Notes under the pieces: generated by a model
Told to the model about the DNA's origin: nothing
Seen by the model: only the letters and a program-made list of their open reading frames with translations
Database searches by the model: none
Made by a program: the position numbers and the translations under genes
Source of the DNA: Candidatus Nitrosopumilus sp.
GTDB taxonomy: Archaea; Thermoproteota; Nitrososphaeria; Nitrososphaerales; Nitrosopumilaceae
Length of the DNA: 9,934 nt
Direction: 5' to 3'
NCBI GenBank assembly: GCA_029864805.1
Contig: JAOTSS010000064.1
Coordinates: forward strand, 1-9,934
Part shown: positions 1 through 6,085 of the stretch, piece by piece
How positions within the stretch are numbered: position 1 is the stretch's first letter
Layout: each line of letters opens with the position of its first letter

Positions 1-897
1 GATAAAGGAAAAATTACTGACGTTTCAGAATCAATAGCTGAAATAATTTTCATTGGTGGACATGTAATGTTTGCTAAGGGCCAAACTTCTAGTTCTGGTG
101 TTACAAATGGTTCTACAAAGATCACATCTCCACTTTCAATAAACTTGGAATCTGTTTCAATAAATCTTCCAAGACTTGCATTTGAATCAAACAAAGATGA
201 AACTTACTTTAGAGCAAGACTTGCATTACTAATGAAACCTGCATTATCATCTATGGCATTAAGAAAGAAAGAGATCTCAGATCTTACTAGAAGAGGACTA
301 AACCCAATTCTTGCAAAGAATACCCAATACATGCAACAAAGTTCTGTTTCGCTTGTTGTAAATTTGGTAGGCCTCAAAGAGTCTGTATTTAACATACTTG
401 GATTCCAAGATAATAAAGAAGGACGTAGTATTCTTCATAAGGTAATTGAAACCGCAGTCGATGTTGGAGCCAAAAAAGGTAAAGAATTAGGTGATGCTGT
501 TACCATTTGTATGACTGAAACTGAGGCATCTGCTCGTTTTACTACTTTGGATGGCGAAAAATATGGCAAAAATTCTGCCTTAAATTCAATGGAGGGTGAC
601 TCTTATTCTCAAGGAATAATCATTAATGCCTCTGAAATTGCCAATTATACTAACAAAAGTGAGATTATAGTTGAAGCCAATAAAATCTCAAAAATCCTAA
701 ATGGCGGATTACTCGTGACTCTGCACATTGACAATGATGCACAAATCGATGAAATCAAAAAATCACTTGAGAAAGCATCAGAGCTTACAACTTCTTTCAA
801 GCCTGTAAGAAAGATTGCAATATGTGGTGAATGTGGATTTAAGGATGAACCGTTTGAGGACAAATGTCCAAAATGTAAATCCCCATATGTTGTCTGA
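1..897 (+). CDS. nrdD: Class III (anaerobic) ribonucleotide reductase-like protein, C-terminal part; 5' end outside the window
   Basis: The frame is open from base 1, so the ATG at 67 is internal; 298 C-terminal residues are visible. Canonical NrdD reduces ribonucleoside triphosphates anaerobically using a glycyl radical. Family resemblance comes from SINLPRL (visible residues 53-59) followed by a helical stretch with LTRRGLNP, a central VGLKESVFNILG segment, and a C-terminal zinc ribbon with C275, C278, C289 and C292. The protein ends six residues after the last of these cysteines. In canonical NrdD the chain continues into the R-V-x-G-Y glycyl-radical loop, which is missing here and not found in the downstream frames. 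No cysteine occurs in the 52 visible residues before SINLPR, where I recall the thiyl-radical cysteine of canonical enzymes. It may therefore be a non-catalytic or divergent paralogue. It precedes nrdJ, separated by about 550 nt. The family call is fairly firm; the biochemical role is unknown. Confidence 0.75.
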   Translation, partial: DKGKITDVSESIAEIIFIGGHVMFAKGQTSSSGVTNGSTKITSPLSINLESVSINLPRLAFESNKDETYFRARLALLMKPALSSMALRKKEISDLTRRGLNPILAKNTQYMQQSSVSLVVNLVGLKESVFNILGFQDNKEGRSILHKVIETAVDVGAKKGKELGDAVTICMTETEASARFTTLDGEKYGKNSALNSMEGDSYSQGIIINASEIANYTNKSEIIVEANKISKILNGGLLVTLHIDNDAQIDEIKKSLEKASELTTSFKPVRKIAICGECGFKDEPFEDKCPKCKSPYVV

Positions 898-922
898 TAT
901 TCATAAATGAAAAACTAGTTAC

Positions 923-945
923 GATCATTTTTTTAAAATTTTTGA
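923..945 (+). terminator. T-rich terminator after the nrdD-like gene
   Basis: About 30 nt after the stop codon lies a run of seven T (928-934) and then five more T (939-943), flanked by short GATCA/TGATC arms. Archaeal transcription typically terminates at oligo-T tracts, so this is a likely end of the upstream transcript. It is inferred from composition alone. Confidence 0.45.
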
Positions 946-985
946 TCAGAGTCAGATGTGCTAATCTTTATTATTATCAAAAATA

Positions 986-999
986 TCATGCCAGCATGA
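986..999. repeat. Interrupted palindrome TCATGC-CA-GCATGA
   Basis: Two perfect 6-bp arms (986-991 and 994-999) surround a 2-nt centre, giving a compact dyad typical in form of a dimeric regulator's operator. A 2-nt loop is too tight for a good RNA hairpin, so a DNA site is the likelier reading if it is functional. It lies about 90 nt after the nrdD-like stop codon. Confidence 0.35.
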
Positions 1000-1094
1000 A
1001 CTTCATAGTAGCAGTGTTAAAATTGACTCATTAACATAATAACATCAAAACTTTTCGAGCACATGAGTTATATCCATATTGTTCATAACCTTTA

Positions 1095-1134
1095 CGAAGA
1101 GATTAATTTTATTTCTTAAGAGAAAAATTCTTCG
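1095..1134 (+). repeat. Imperfect inverted repeat / hairpin
   Basis: CGAAGA at 1095-1100 pairs with TCTTCG at 1129-1134. Inside, TTTCT (1112-1116) pairs with AGAAA (1121-1125) over a TAAG loop. The arms are mostly A-T apart from the outer clamp. It could be a stem in a leader RNA or a regulatory site. Confidence 0.3.
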
Positions 1135-1233
1135 AAGAACTTAGGAGATAAAGTCTATCATAAGTAAAGTCTTAATTAAGATCTGATGGTTTCTCTTATA
1201 CCCAACTAGTTGTTAACTTAAGAATTAACTAAT

Positions 1234-1296
1234 TAAAGCATACAGATGATCATAATAGTATAAGCCAATAATAGTTAACTTTTTGGTTATGCTTTA
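1234..1296 (+). repeat. 9-bp inverted repeat TAAAGCATA / TATGCTTTA
   Basis: Perfect 9-bp arms at 1234-1242 and 1288-1296 enclose 45 nt. An alternative pairing competes: TTGGTTAT (1283-1290) can pair with the ATAAGCCAA stretch (1260-1268) if one G is bulged. Two mutually exclusive pairings sharing the TTAT bases could form a conformational switch, but in such AT-rich DNA chance is a real possibility. Confidence 0.3.
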
Positions 1297-1323
1297 GAAG
1301 TTTACACGATCATTGTATGATTC

Positions 1324-1350
1324 CATGAGTGTTATTCAGAACCCACTATG
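1324..1350 (+). repeat. Bulged hairpin upstream of nrdJ
   Basis: CATGAGTG (1324-1331) can pair with CACTATG (1344-1350) as 7 bp with a single bulged G, leaving a 12-nt loop. It lies about 100 nt before the nrdJ start, upstream of the candidate TATA box, so it would act as DNA or in a transcript started further upstream. Confidence 0.25.
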
Positions 1351-1412
1351 ATGAAAATTGGAGCGTTGTCAATTTAATTGAACTGAGTTTTTAGCGAAAT
1401 CATGACAAACAG

Positions 1413-1418
1413 TTTATA
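1413..1418 (+). promoter_or_regulatory. Candidate TATA box for nrdJ
   Basis: TTTATA is the best TATA-like hexamer close to nrdJ. Archaeal initiation about 25 nt downstream would fall near 1437-1442, giving either a leaderless mRNA on the ATG at 1437 or a leader of about ten bases on the ATG at 1452. This is inferred from spacing only. Confidence 0.4.
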
Positions 1419-1438
1419 CAGATATTGATTCTAAACAT

Positions 1439-1447
1439 GGAGGGGAG
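1439..1447 (+). promoter_or_regulatory. Strong Shine-Dalgarno site deciding the nrdJ start
   Basis: GGAGGGGAG contains GGAGG, a good match to the archaeal anti-Shine-Dalgarno, ending a few bases before the ATG at 1452. It favours that codon over the in-frame TTG at 1425 and ATG at 1437. Such a strong site is unusual in this window, where several genes look leaderless. Confidence 0.6.
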
Positions 1448-1451
1448 ATTA

Positions 1452-4103
1452 ATGGACAATTCACAAATTGAAAATACGATCAATGAGATCCGTAAGCGTA
1501 ATGGTACAGTTACGGCTTTCAATCAAAATAAAATTTCAAATGCCATATTTCGGGCATTGGCCGCCACCTCTAAAGCCGATCGTGGTATGGCCGATCAACT
1601 AGCAGAGAATGTAGTTAACAAACTAGTTGAGCAAGGATTTACCAACACTAGGACACCTACTGTTGAGGATATACAAGATATTGTAGAATCTACTCTAATT
1701 GATAGTGGAAATAGCGATATTGCAAAAGCATACATCGTTTACAGACATGAGAGAAGAAAACTAAGAGAAGAAAAAATGAAGGTCTTGAATTTAAAGGCTC
1801 TTGATCCAGTTTCCAAAAAATTTGATCTGAATTGTCTTAGGGTTCTAGCATCGAGATATCTTTTCAGAAATGGAAAAAATGAGATTATTGAATCTCCGAC
1901 TCAAATGTTTGAACGTGTTGCCATTCTGGTAGGAATTGGTGATATTCTATACGATTCAAAAGTCTTTGACAAATCAGGAAATATCAAACAAGATGTAGAA
2001 GAAGCAAAATCTTATCTCGAAAAACTAGATGCATTTGATTATAAATTCAAAGTAGGCAATTATTTCTTCAACAAATGGCATTTCAGATCTTTAATCAATC
2101 ACTACGTGACTCTTGCAAACAAAGGTCAAATGAAGATAAGCTTCAAAGATCTTTTGACATTACTTGCAGCAAAGAAACTTGATAGTTATGCAGACAAAAT
2201 CACTGAATACTTTGATTTGATGACTGCACAAGACTTTCTACCTAATTCACCAACCATGATGAACGCAGGTGGAAGATTAGGTCAGCTATCTGCATGTTTT
2301 GTGCTTGGAATGGAAGATGGAATGGAACAAATCATGAAGTCTACCTCTGATGCAGCATTGATCTTCAAGTCAGGTGGTGGTGTTGGAATCAACTATTCTG
2401 ATCTTCGTGAGGAAGGCGACATTGTAGCATCCACTTCAGGTGTTGCATCTGGACCCGTATCTTTTATGAATATCATCAATACCGTGACTGAAGTAGTTAA
2501 ACAAGGAGGAAAAAGACGTGGTGCAAACATGGGAATTATTGAAGCATGGCATCCTGATGTTGAAAAATTCATTACAAACAAAACAGAACCAGGTATTTTA
2601 GAAAACTTTAACGTAAGTGTTGGTATATGGGAAGACTTTTGGCATGCACTTGTAAATACTTCTGATGGTAACTATGTTTTACGTAGTCCACGTGACAAAA
2701 AACCAGTTAAAGAAATCAATGCACATCAATTAATTGATCTGATTGCACTTTCTGCATGGAAAAGCGCAGAACCTGGTTTGATCTTCTTTGATCAAATTAA
2801 CAAATACAATGTATTTGCAAAAGCAAGAAAAGCACCACTAAGAGCAACAAATCCATGTGGTGAACAAAGTCTTTATCCATACGAGTCATGTAATCTAGGT
2901 TCTATCAACTTGGTAAATCTTGTAAAGAGACAAGCAGATGGAACGTATGAATTTGATTGGCAAAGATATGAAGAAACAATCAGAAAAGCAACAAGGTTCT
3001 TGGATAACATCATTGATGTCAATACATATCCAGTACCAGAAATTAGTGTAGCATCAAAAGAATCTAGACGTATTGGACTTGGAGTGATGGGAGTAGCTGA
3101 TCTCTTATACAAACTAAAAATCCCATACAATTCTCAAGAAGGATATGAACTACAATCAAAACTATCTGAAGCACTATCCTATTATTCCATGGAAGAAAGT
3201 GTTGCACTTGCTAAATCTCGTGGAGAGTTCCCATTATGTTCTAAAACAGAATACCCAGAAGGTAAGATTCCCATCTCGGGATACTATGAGAAAGCAAAAG
3301 AATTGCATTCGTATGAATGGGACCCACTGATTGATAAAATCCAAAAACATGGTATCCGAAATGTTTTGACTACTACAGTAGCTCCTACTGGTACACTCTC
3401 AATGATTGCGGACTGTTCAAATGGAATGGAACCTGCATTTGCTCTTGTATTTGAGAAGAGAGTAACTGTTGGGAGATTTTTCTATACAAACAAGATTCTA
3501 GAAGAAGCTCTCAAAGAAGAGGGCCTCTACACTGACGAAATTCTTGAAAAGATTGCAGACAACTACGGTTCATTGAAAGGATTAGATGAAATCCCTCAAT
3601 GGATGCAAGATGTATTTGTTACCGCAATGGATATCCATTGGGCTGATCATCTTATGGCTCAAGGTGTATGGCAAGACTGGATAGGAAATGCGATTGCAAA
3701 AACAATCAACATGCCATACGATGTTACAGTAGAAGATGTAAAATCTGCATATCTATTAGCACATGAAATAGGACTGAAAGGAATGACTGTTTATCGTGAT
3801 GGCTCTAGACATAAACAAGTCCTTCATATGACAAGCGAAAATGCAACAAAGATCTTTGAGGTAAGTCCAAGTGAGTACATGACTGCTTTTGTGAGTAAAA
3901 ACATAACAAATCCATACATCAAAGCCCAAGTCAATGATTCACTTGCGCTAAAAGTTCATGATGAAGAAATCAAAATGGAACCTCAAAAATACGAAGAGGT
4001 TTCAGAAGATCGTCTATGTCCTACATGTAAAAACAATCTAGTCTTTGTAGAAGGTTGTAGTATCTGCATTGAATGTGGATACAGCGGTTGTACTTCTGGA
4101 TAA
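1452..4103 (+). CDS. nrdJ: Class II (adenosylcobalamin-dependent) ribonucleotide reductase
   Basis: NrdJ converts ribonucleotides to deoxyribonucleotides using a radical generated from adenosylcobalamin, with or without oxygen. The 883-residue protein begins with an ATP-cone (about residues 17-105, VTAFNQNKI onward), the site of dATP/ATP allosteric control. The catalytic barrel follows. C282 in LSACFVL and C480 in ESCNLGSINL form the expected redox pair. C469 in NPCGE is the thiyl-radical cysteine, with N467 and E471 alongside. The 11-residue spacing between C469 and C480 and the NPCGE motif match class II enzymes. SGGGVGINYSDL and GGKRRGANMG fit the substrate-binding region. The C-terminal tail has C856/C859, C869/C872/C875 and C880, the cysteine-rich redox/zinc region usual in NrdJ. 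The start at 1452 follows a strong ribosome-binding site; 1437 or 1425 would add 5 or 9 residues. The gene looks intact, with no intein or frameshift. Confidence 0.96.
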   Translation: MDNSQIENTINEIRKRNGTVTAFNQNKISNAIFRALAATSKADRGMADQLAENVVNKLVEQGFTNTRTPTVEDIQDIVESTLIDSGNSDIAKAYIVYRHERRKLREEKMKVLNLKALDPVSKKFDLNCLRVLASRYLFRNGKNEIIESPTQMFERVAILVGIGDILYDSKVFDKSGNIKQDVEEAKSYLEKLDAFDYKFKVGNYFFNKWHFRSLINHYVTLANKGQMKISFKDLLTLLAAKKLDSYADKITEYFDLMTAQDFLPNSPTMMNAGGRLGQLSACFVLGMEDGMEQIMKSTSDAALIFKSGGGVGINYSDLREEGDIVASTSGVASGPVSFMNIINTVTEVVKQGGKRRGANMGIIEAWHPDVEKFITNKTEPGILENFNVSVGIWEDFWHALVNTSDGNYVLRSPRDKKPVKEINAHQLIDLIALSAWKSAEPGLIFFDQINKYNVFAKARKAPLRATNPCGEQSLYPYESCNLGSINLVNLVKRQADGTYEFDWQRYEETIRKATRFLDNIIDVNTYPVPEISVASKESRRIGLGVMGVADLLYKLKIPYNSQEGYELQSKLSEALSYYSMEESVALAKSRGEFPLCSKTEYPEGKIPISGYYEKAKELHSYEWDPLIDKIQKHGIRNVLTTTVAPTGTLSMIADCSNGMEPAFALVFEKRVTVGRFFYTNKILEEALKEEGLYTDEILEKIADNYGSLKGLDEIPQWMQDVFVTAMDIHWADHLMAQGVWQDWIGNAIAKTINMPYDVTVEDVKSAYLLAHEIGLKGMTVYRDGSRHKQVLHMTSENATKIFEVSPSEYMTAFVSKNITNPYIKAQVNDSLALKVHDEEIKMEPQKYEEVSEDRLCPTCKNNLVFVEGCSICIECGYSGCTSG

Positions 4104-4118
4104 ATAAAAGAATCACAA

Positions 4119-4141
4119 CTTTTTTACTTCCTTTTCATTTT
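4119..4141 (+). terminator. Pyrimidine/T-rich terminator after nrdJ
   Basis: Shortly after the nrdJ stop codon come six consecutive T (4120-4125) followed by two T4 runs in a pyrimidine-rich tract. This fits an archaeal oligo-T termination region. No strong stem precedes it. Confidence 0.45.
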
Positions 4142-4149
4142 AAATCCAC

Positions 4150-5268
4150 GTGGACAAGAAAATCCTGGGTATACTAGTAAGCGTAGTAATTATGATTGTA
4201 ATAGTATCTTCAGTACTGGCAATACCAAATTCAGAAATTATTACTCAAAAAACTAATGAAAAAATTGGCCTTGTAATTAATTCTCCAAGTCAATCTACTA
4301 CTCTACAAAACTTGGATCAAATTTATTCTGAAGCTGCAAGCTCTGGAATTGGAAGAAGTAATATGTATCTTTTTTGGAACTTGATTGAACCTGTACGTGG
4401 AGAATTTGATTGGGAACAATCTGATGTATTGATGAGTTTAAATAAAAATAATAATCTCAAAGTAACTCTTTACTTTTCTATTGTTAATGGTGAAACGCTT
4501 GGACCTTTTCCTAGTTGGATTGGAAAACCATCCCTTAATGCAATTGGAGAAGAAAGGCTAGTCAATGTTCTTGATGTAATTTTATCACGATATTCAATTA
4601 TTGATTCTGTAATAATTGCAGGTGAGACTGAATCTCAGTTTAGATACTATGAGCAAAATATTCCGGTTTACAAGGAATTGTTCTCTGGAGTCTATCAGAA
4701 GATAAAAGAGAAACATCCAGATGTAAAGTTTGGAAATTCATTTGCACTACATCAAGTACTCAATAAAGACTTGGAAAATATAGTAAATGAACTTGCAATT
4801 GGAGATTTTGTCGCATTTTCCTATTTTCCAGTAGACAGTCTTAATGATATCATTAAAACTCCTCAGGAAGCAAAAGATGATCTGAATGAAGCATTTGAAA
4901 TAATCCCAGACAAAAAAGTAGCATTTTTTGAGATTAGCTGGAGTACCTCTAATTTTATTGGAGGCAATTCCACAACTCAGGATGATTTCTTGCAAAAATC
5001 ATTTGAGCTTTTCTCTGAAAAAGAATCAGAGATAGAATTTTTGACATGGTATAGACAGTACGACAGACCTGAGAATACATGCATTCCAGAACAACAAGAT
5101 ATTGGAAAAGAGAAAATTAGTGTAGGGGGAGGTTCAGGTTTAGGAAGTAGTGAATATGTAATTGAACGACTGAACTATTACGTTTGCAACGCAGGTTTGA
5201 TTGAAATCAATGGAAATCCAAAATCTGGTTGGAATGAATTTAAGAATCAAATTGAAATGATAAACTAG
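4150..5268 (+). CDS. Exported glycoside-hydrolase-like (TIM-barrel) protein of unknown substrate
   Basis: The 372-residue product starts at GTG with a basic N-terminus (DKK) and a hydrophobic segment (about residues 5-24, ending near VLA), indicating a signal peptide or membrane anchor. The rest resembles clan-A glycoside-hydrolase barrels. YLFWNLIEPVRGEFDWEQSD (about 74-93) is like the W-x-x-x-E-P-x-x-G-x-x-x-W segment of β-galactosidase or endoglycanase families. IIAGETE holds E159/E161 at the expected strand-4 acid/base position, and FFEISWST holds E261 at the expected strand-7 nucleophile position. A Gly/Ser-rich segment (SVGGGSGLGSS) lies between C311 and C346, which could form a disulfide outside the cell. 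These assignments come from motif reading, not alignment. A TATA-like AAATAAAAG lies at 4102-4110. The ATG at 4192 is an alternative start but would remove the basic residues. The stop is one base before nep1, implying co-transcription. Confidence 0.8.
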   Translation: MDKKILGILVSVVIMIVIVSSVLAIPNSEIITQKTNEKIGLVINSPSQSTTLQNLDQIYSEAASSGIGRSNMYLFWNLIEPVRGEFDWEQSDVLMSLNKNNNLKVTLYFSIVNGETLGPFPSWIGKPSLNAIGEERLVNVLDVILSRYSIIDSVIIAGETESQFRYYEQNIPVYKELFSGVYQKIKEKHPDVKFGNSFALHQVLNKDLENIVNELAIGDFVAFSYFPVDSLNDIIKTPQEAKDDLNEAFEIIPDKKVAFFEISWSTSNFIGGNSTTQDDFLQKSFELFSEKESEIEFLTWYRQYDRPENTCIPEQQDIGKEKISVGGGSGLGSSEYVIERLNYYVCNAGLIEINGNPKSGWNEFKNQIEMIN

Positions 5269-5269
5269 T

Positions 5270-5938
5270 ATGATTTCACTAATTCTTGCCGAGTCTTCTT
5301 TAGAGACAGTGCCTCATGAAATTAAATATCATCCATCAGTAGTCTCACATGCAAGAAAACTTGGTAAACACTCTACTGAAATTATTCTTGACAATTCGTG
5401 GCATTTTGCAGCTATGAAAGGAATTGAAAATGAAATGAAAAGAGGAAGACCAGATTTGGTACACTTTTCAATACTTGAAGCTACTACAATTCCATTATAT
5501 CTTCAAAACAAAATAAAAATCTACATTCATACAGTTGATGATAAAGTAATTTACTTTGGTCAAAATGTTCACATTCCAAAATCTTATCATAGATTTGAGG
5601 GAGTAATTGAAAAACTGTATCAAGAGAAAAAAATCATCGCAAATAATGAAATATTACTGGAGATTAAAGAAAAAACATTCTCAGAACTACTTGGTGAAAT
5701 TAATCCATCTAAAGTGATTGGATTTTCTAGCAAGGGCAAATCTAGTTCGTATGAAAAAGTTGCAACAGAGATTTCAGATAATACGTGTATTGTAGTTGGT
5801 GGATTCCAAAAAGGACATTTCTCAGATTTGATTGAAAACAAAATTACTGATCTGTATTCTATTGGTGATGAATCGTTTGAAGGCCACGTTGTAATTGCTA
5901 GATTGCTCTATGAATATGAAAAAACCATTTTTATGTAG
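5270..5938 (+). CDS. nep1: 16S rRNA pseudouridine N1-methyltransferase Nep1 (Emg1 family)
   Basis: Nep1 is a SPOUT-fold, knotted, dimeric methyltransferase that uses S-adenosylmethionine to methylate N1 of a pseudouridine in 16S rRNA helix 35 and takes part in small-subunit assembly. The 222-residue length is normal for archaeal homologues. Visible motifs are LDNSWHFAAM (40-49), KRGRPDLVH (57-65, the most conserved family signature), IKIYIHT (82-88), and the C-terminal knot region with VVGGFQKGHF (175-184) and YSIGDESFEGHVVIAR (196-211), which form the cofactor site. The ATG lies one base after the stop of the exported barrel protein, with no clear Shine-Dalgarno, so translation is probably coupled to that gene. 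The promoter-like element of the following tRNA overlaps the 3' end of this gene. Confidence 0.93.
   Translation: MISLILAESSLETVPHEIKYHPSVVSHARKLGKHSTEIILDNSWHFAAMKGIENEMKRGRPDLVHFSILEATTIPLYLQNKIKIYIHTVDDKVIYFGQNVHIPKSYHRFEGVIEKLYQEKKIIANNEILLEIKEKTFSELLGEINPSKVIGFSSKGKSSSYEKVATEISDNTCIVVGGFQKGHFSDLIENKITDLYSIGDESFEGHVVIARLLYEYEKTIFM
5928..5935 (+). promoter_or_regulatory. Candidate TATA box for tRNA-Gly, inside the end of nep1
   Basis: TTTTTATG is centred about 29 nt before the first base of the mature tRNA, the normal spacing for an archaeal promoter. It includes the last codons of nep1 just before its stop. The tRNA may also be read from the nep1 transcript. Confidence 0.4.
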
Positions 5939-5960
5939 GAACCAAAATTTGCATTCTGTT

Positions 5961-6034
5961 GCAGTCATAGTATAGCCTGGTTAGTATTCGGGGTTTCCAA
6001 CCCTGTGACGCGGGTTCGAATCCCGCTGACTGCA
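5961..6034 (+). tRNA. tRNA-Gly (anticodon UCC)
   Basis: This 74-nt gene folds into a complete cloverleaf. The 7-bp acceptor stem GCAGTCA/TGACTGC is perfect. The D stem GTAT/GTAT has G·U pairs at both ends. The anticodon stem CGGGG/CCCTG has one G·U pair, with loop TTTCCAA placing UCC at 5996-5998 and reading GGA (and by wobble GGG) glycine codons. The variable loop is TGAC, and the T arm is GCGGG-TTCGAAT-CCCGC. The discriminator is A and CCA is not encoded, as usual in archaea. No intron is present. A T5 run (6035-6039) directly after the gene probably terminates transcription. Confidence 0.96.
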
Positions 6035-6039
6035 TTTTT
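6035..6039 (+). terminator. T5 terminator after tRNA-Gly
   Basis: Five T directly follow the discriminator base, a common arrangement for archaeal tRNA transcription termination. Confidence 0.5.
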
Positions 6040-6056
6040 ACATTATGATAAAAACT

Positions 6057-6064
6057 AATTTTTA
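6057..6064 (+). promoter_or_regulatory. Weak TATA-like element before rnp4
   Basis: AATTTTTA is centred about 25 nt before the GTG at 6086. If used, it would give a leaderless rnp4 mRNA separate from the tRNA transcript. The AT-rich background makes the call uncertain. Confidence 0.25.
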
Positions 6065-6085
6065 GGTGCAATTTCAGAAAATAAT

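Larger units (their letters stand above)
898..1451. other. Long gene-free, inverted-repeat-containing region upstream of nrdJ
   Basis: No plausible protein-coding frame or tRNA is seen here, although most neighbouring gaps are under 100 nt. The stretch is very AT-rich. It contains a 14-bp interrupted palindrome (986-999), an imperfect hairpin at 1095-1134, a direct repeat TAAAGTCT (1149-1156 and 1165-1172), two GTTAACTT copies (1212-1219 and 1274-1281), 9-bp inverted arms at 1234-1242/1288-1296 and a bulged hairpin at 1324-1350. It probably holds the nrdJ control region, and possibly an untranslated RNA. I do not recognise a known riboswitch class. Confidence 0.5.

Noticed and set aside
67..69. 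ATG as the start of the first gene
   Set aside because: The same frame is open back to base 1 and codes for plausible NrdD-like residues, so this is an internal methionine of a 5'-truncated gene.
1149..1172. Direct repeat TAAAGTCT twice, 16 bp apart, as an operator pair
   Set aside because: Eight-base repeats in very AT-rich DNA are expected by chance, and no link to a promoter is visible.
1212..1281. GTTAACTT motif shared with the region before the dehydrogenase gene (9049-9056)
   Set aside because: The motif centres on a common AT-rich palindrome; three copies in 10 kb are not evidence of a shared regulator.
1348..1386. C/D box guide RNA candidate (ATGATGA box and CTGA box)
   Set aside because: Both boxes are present, but the 28-nt interval is short for a C-D'-C'-D layout, no D'/C' pair is convincing and the flanks do not form a terminal stem.
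1425..1427. TTG as the nrdJ start
   Set aside because: It lacks a ribosome-binding site, whereas the ATG at 1452 has GGAGG at good spacing; the ATP-cone begins after residue 15 of the shorter form, so nothing is lost.
2393..3130. Reverse-strand open frames within nrdJ
   Set aside because: They lie opposite a strongly conserved gene, show no recognisable protein features and are shadows of its codon pattern.
5123..5150. G-rich tract as a G-quadruplex or recombination site
   Set aside because: It encodes a Gly/Ser-rich loop of the exported barrel protein, and the G runs are too few and uneven for a convincing quadruplex.
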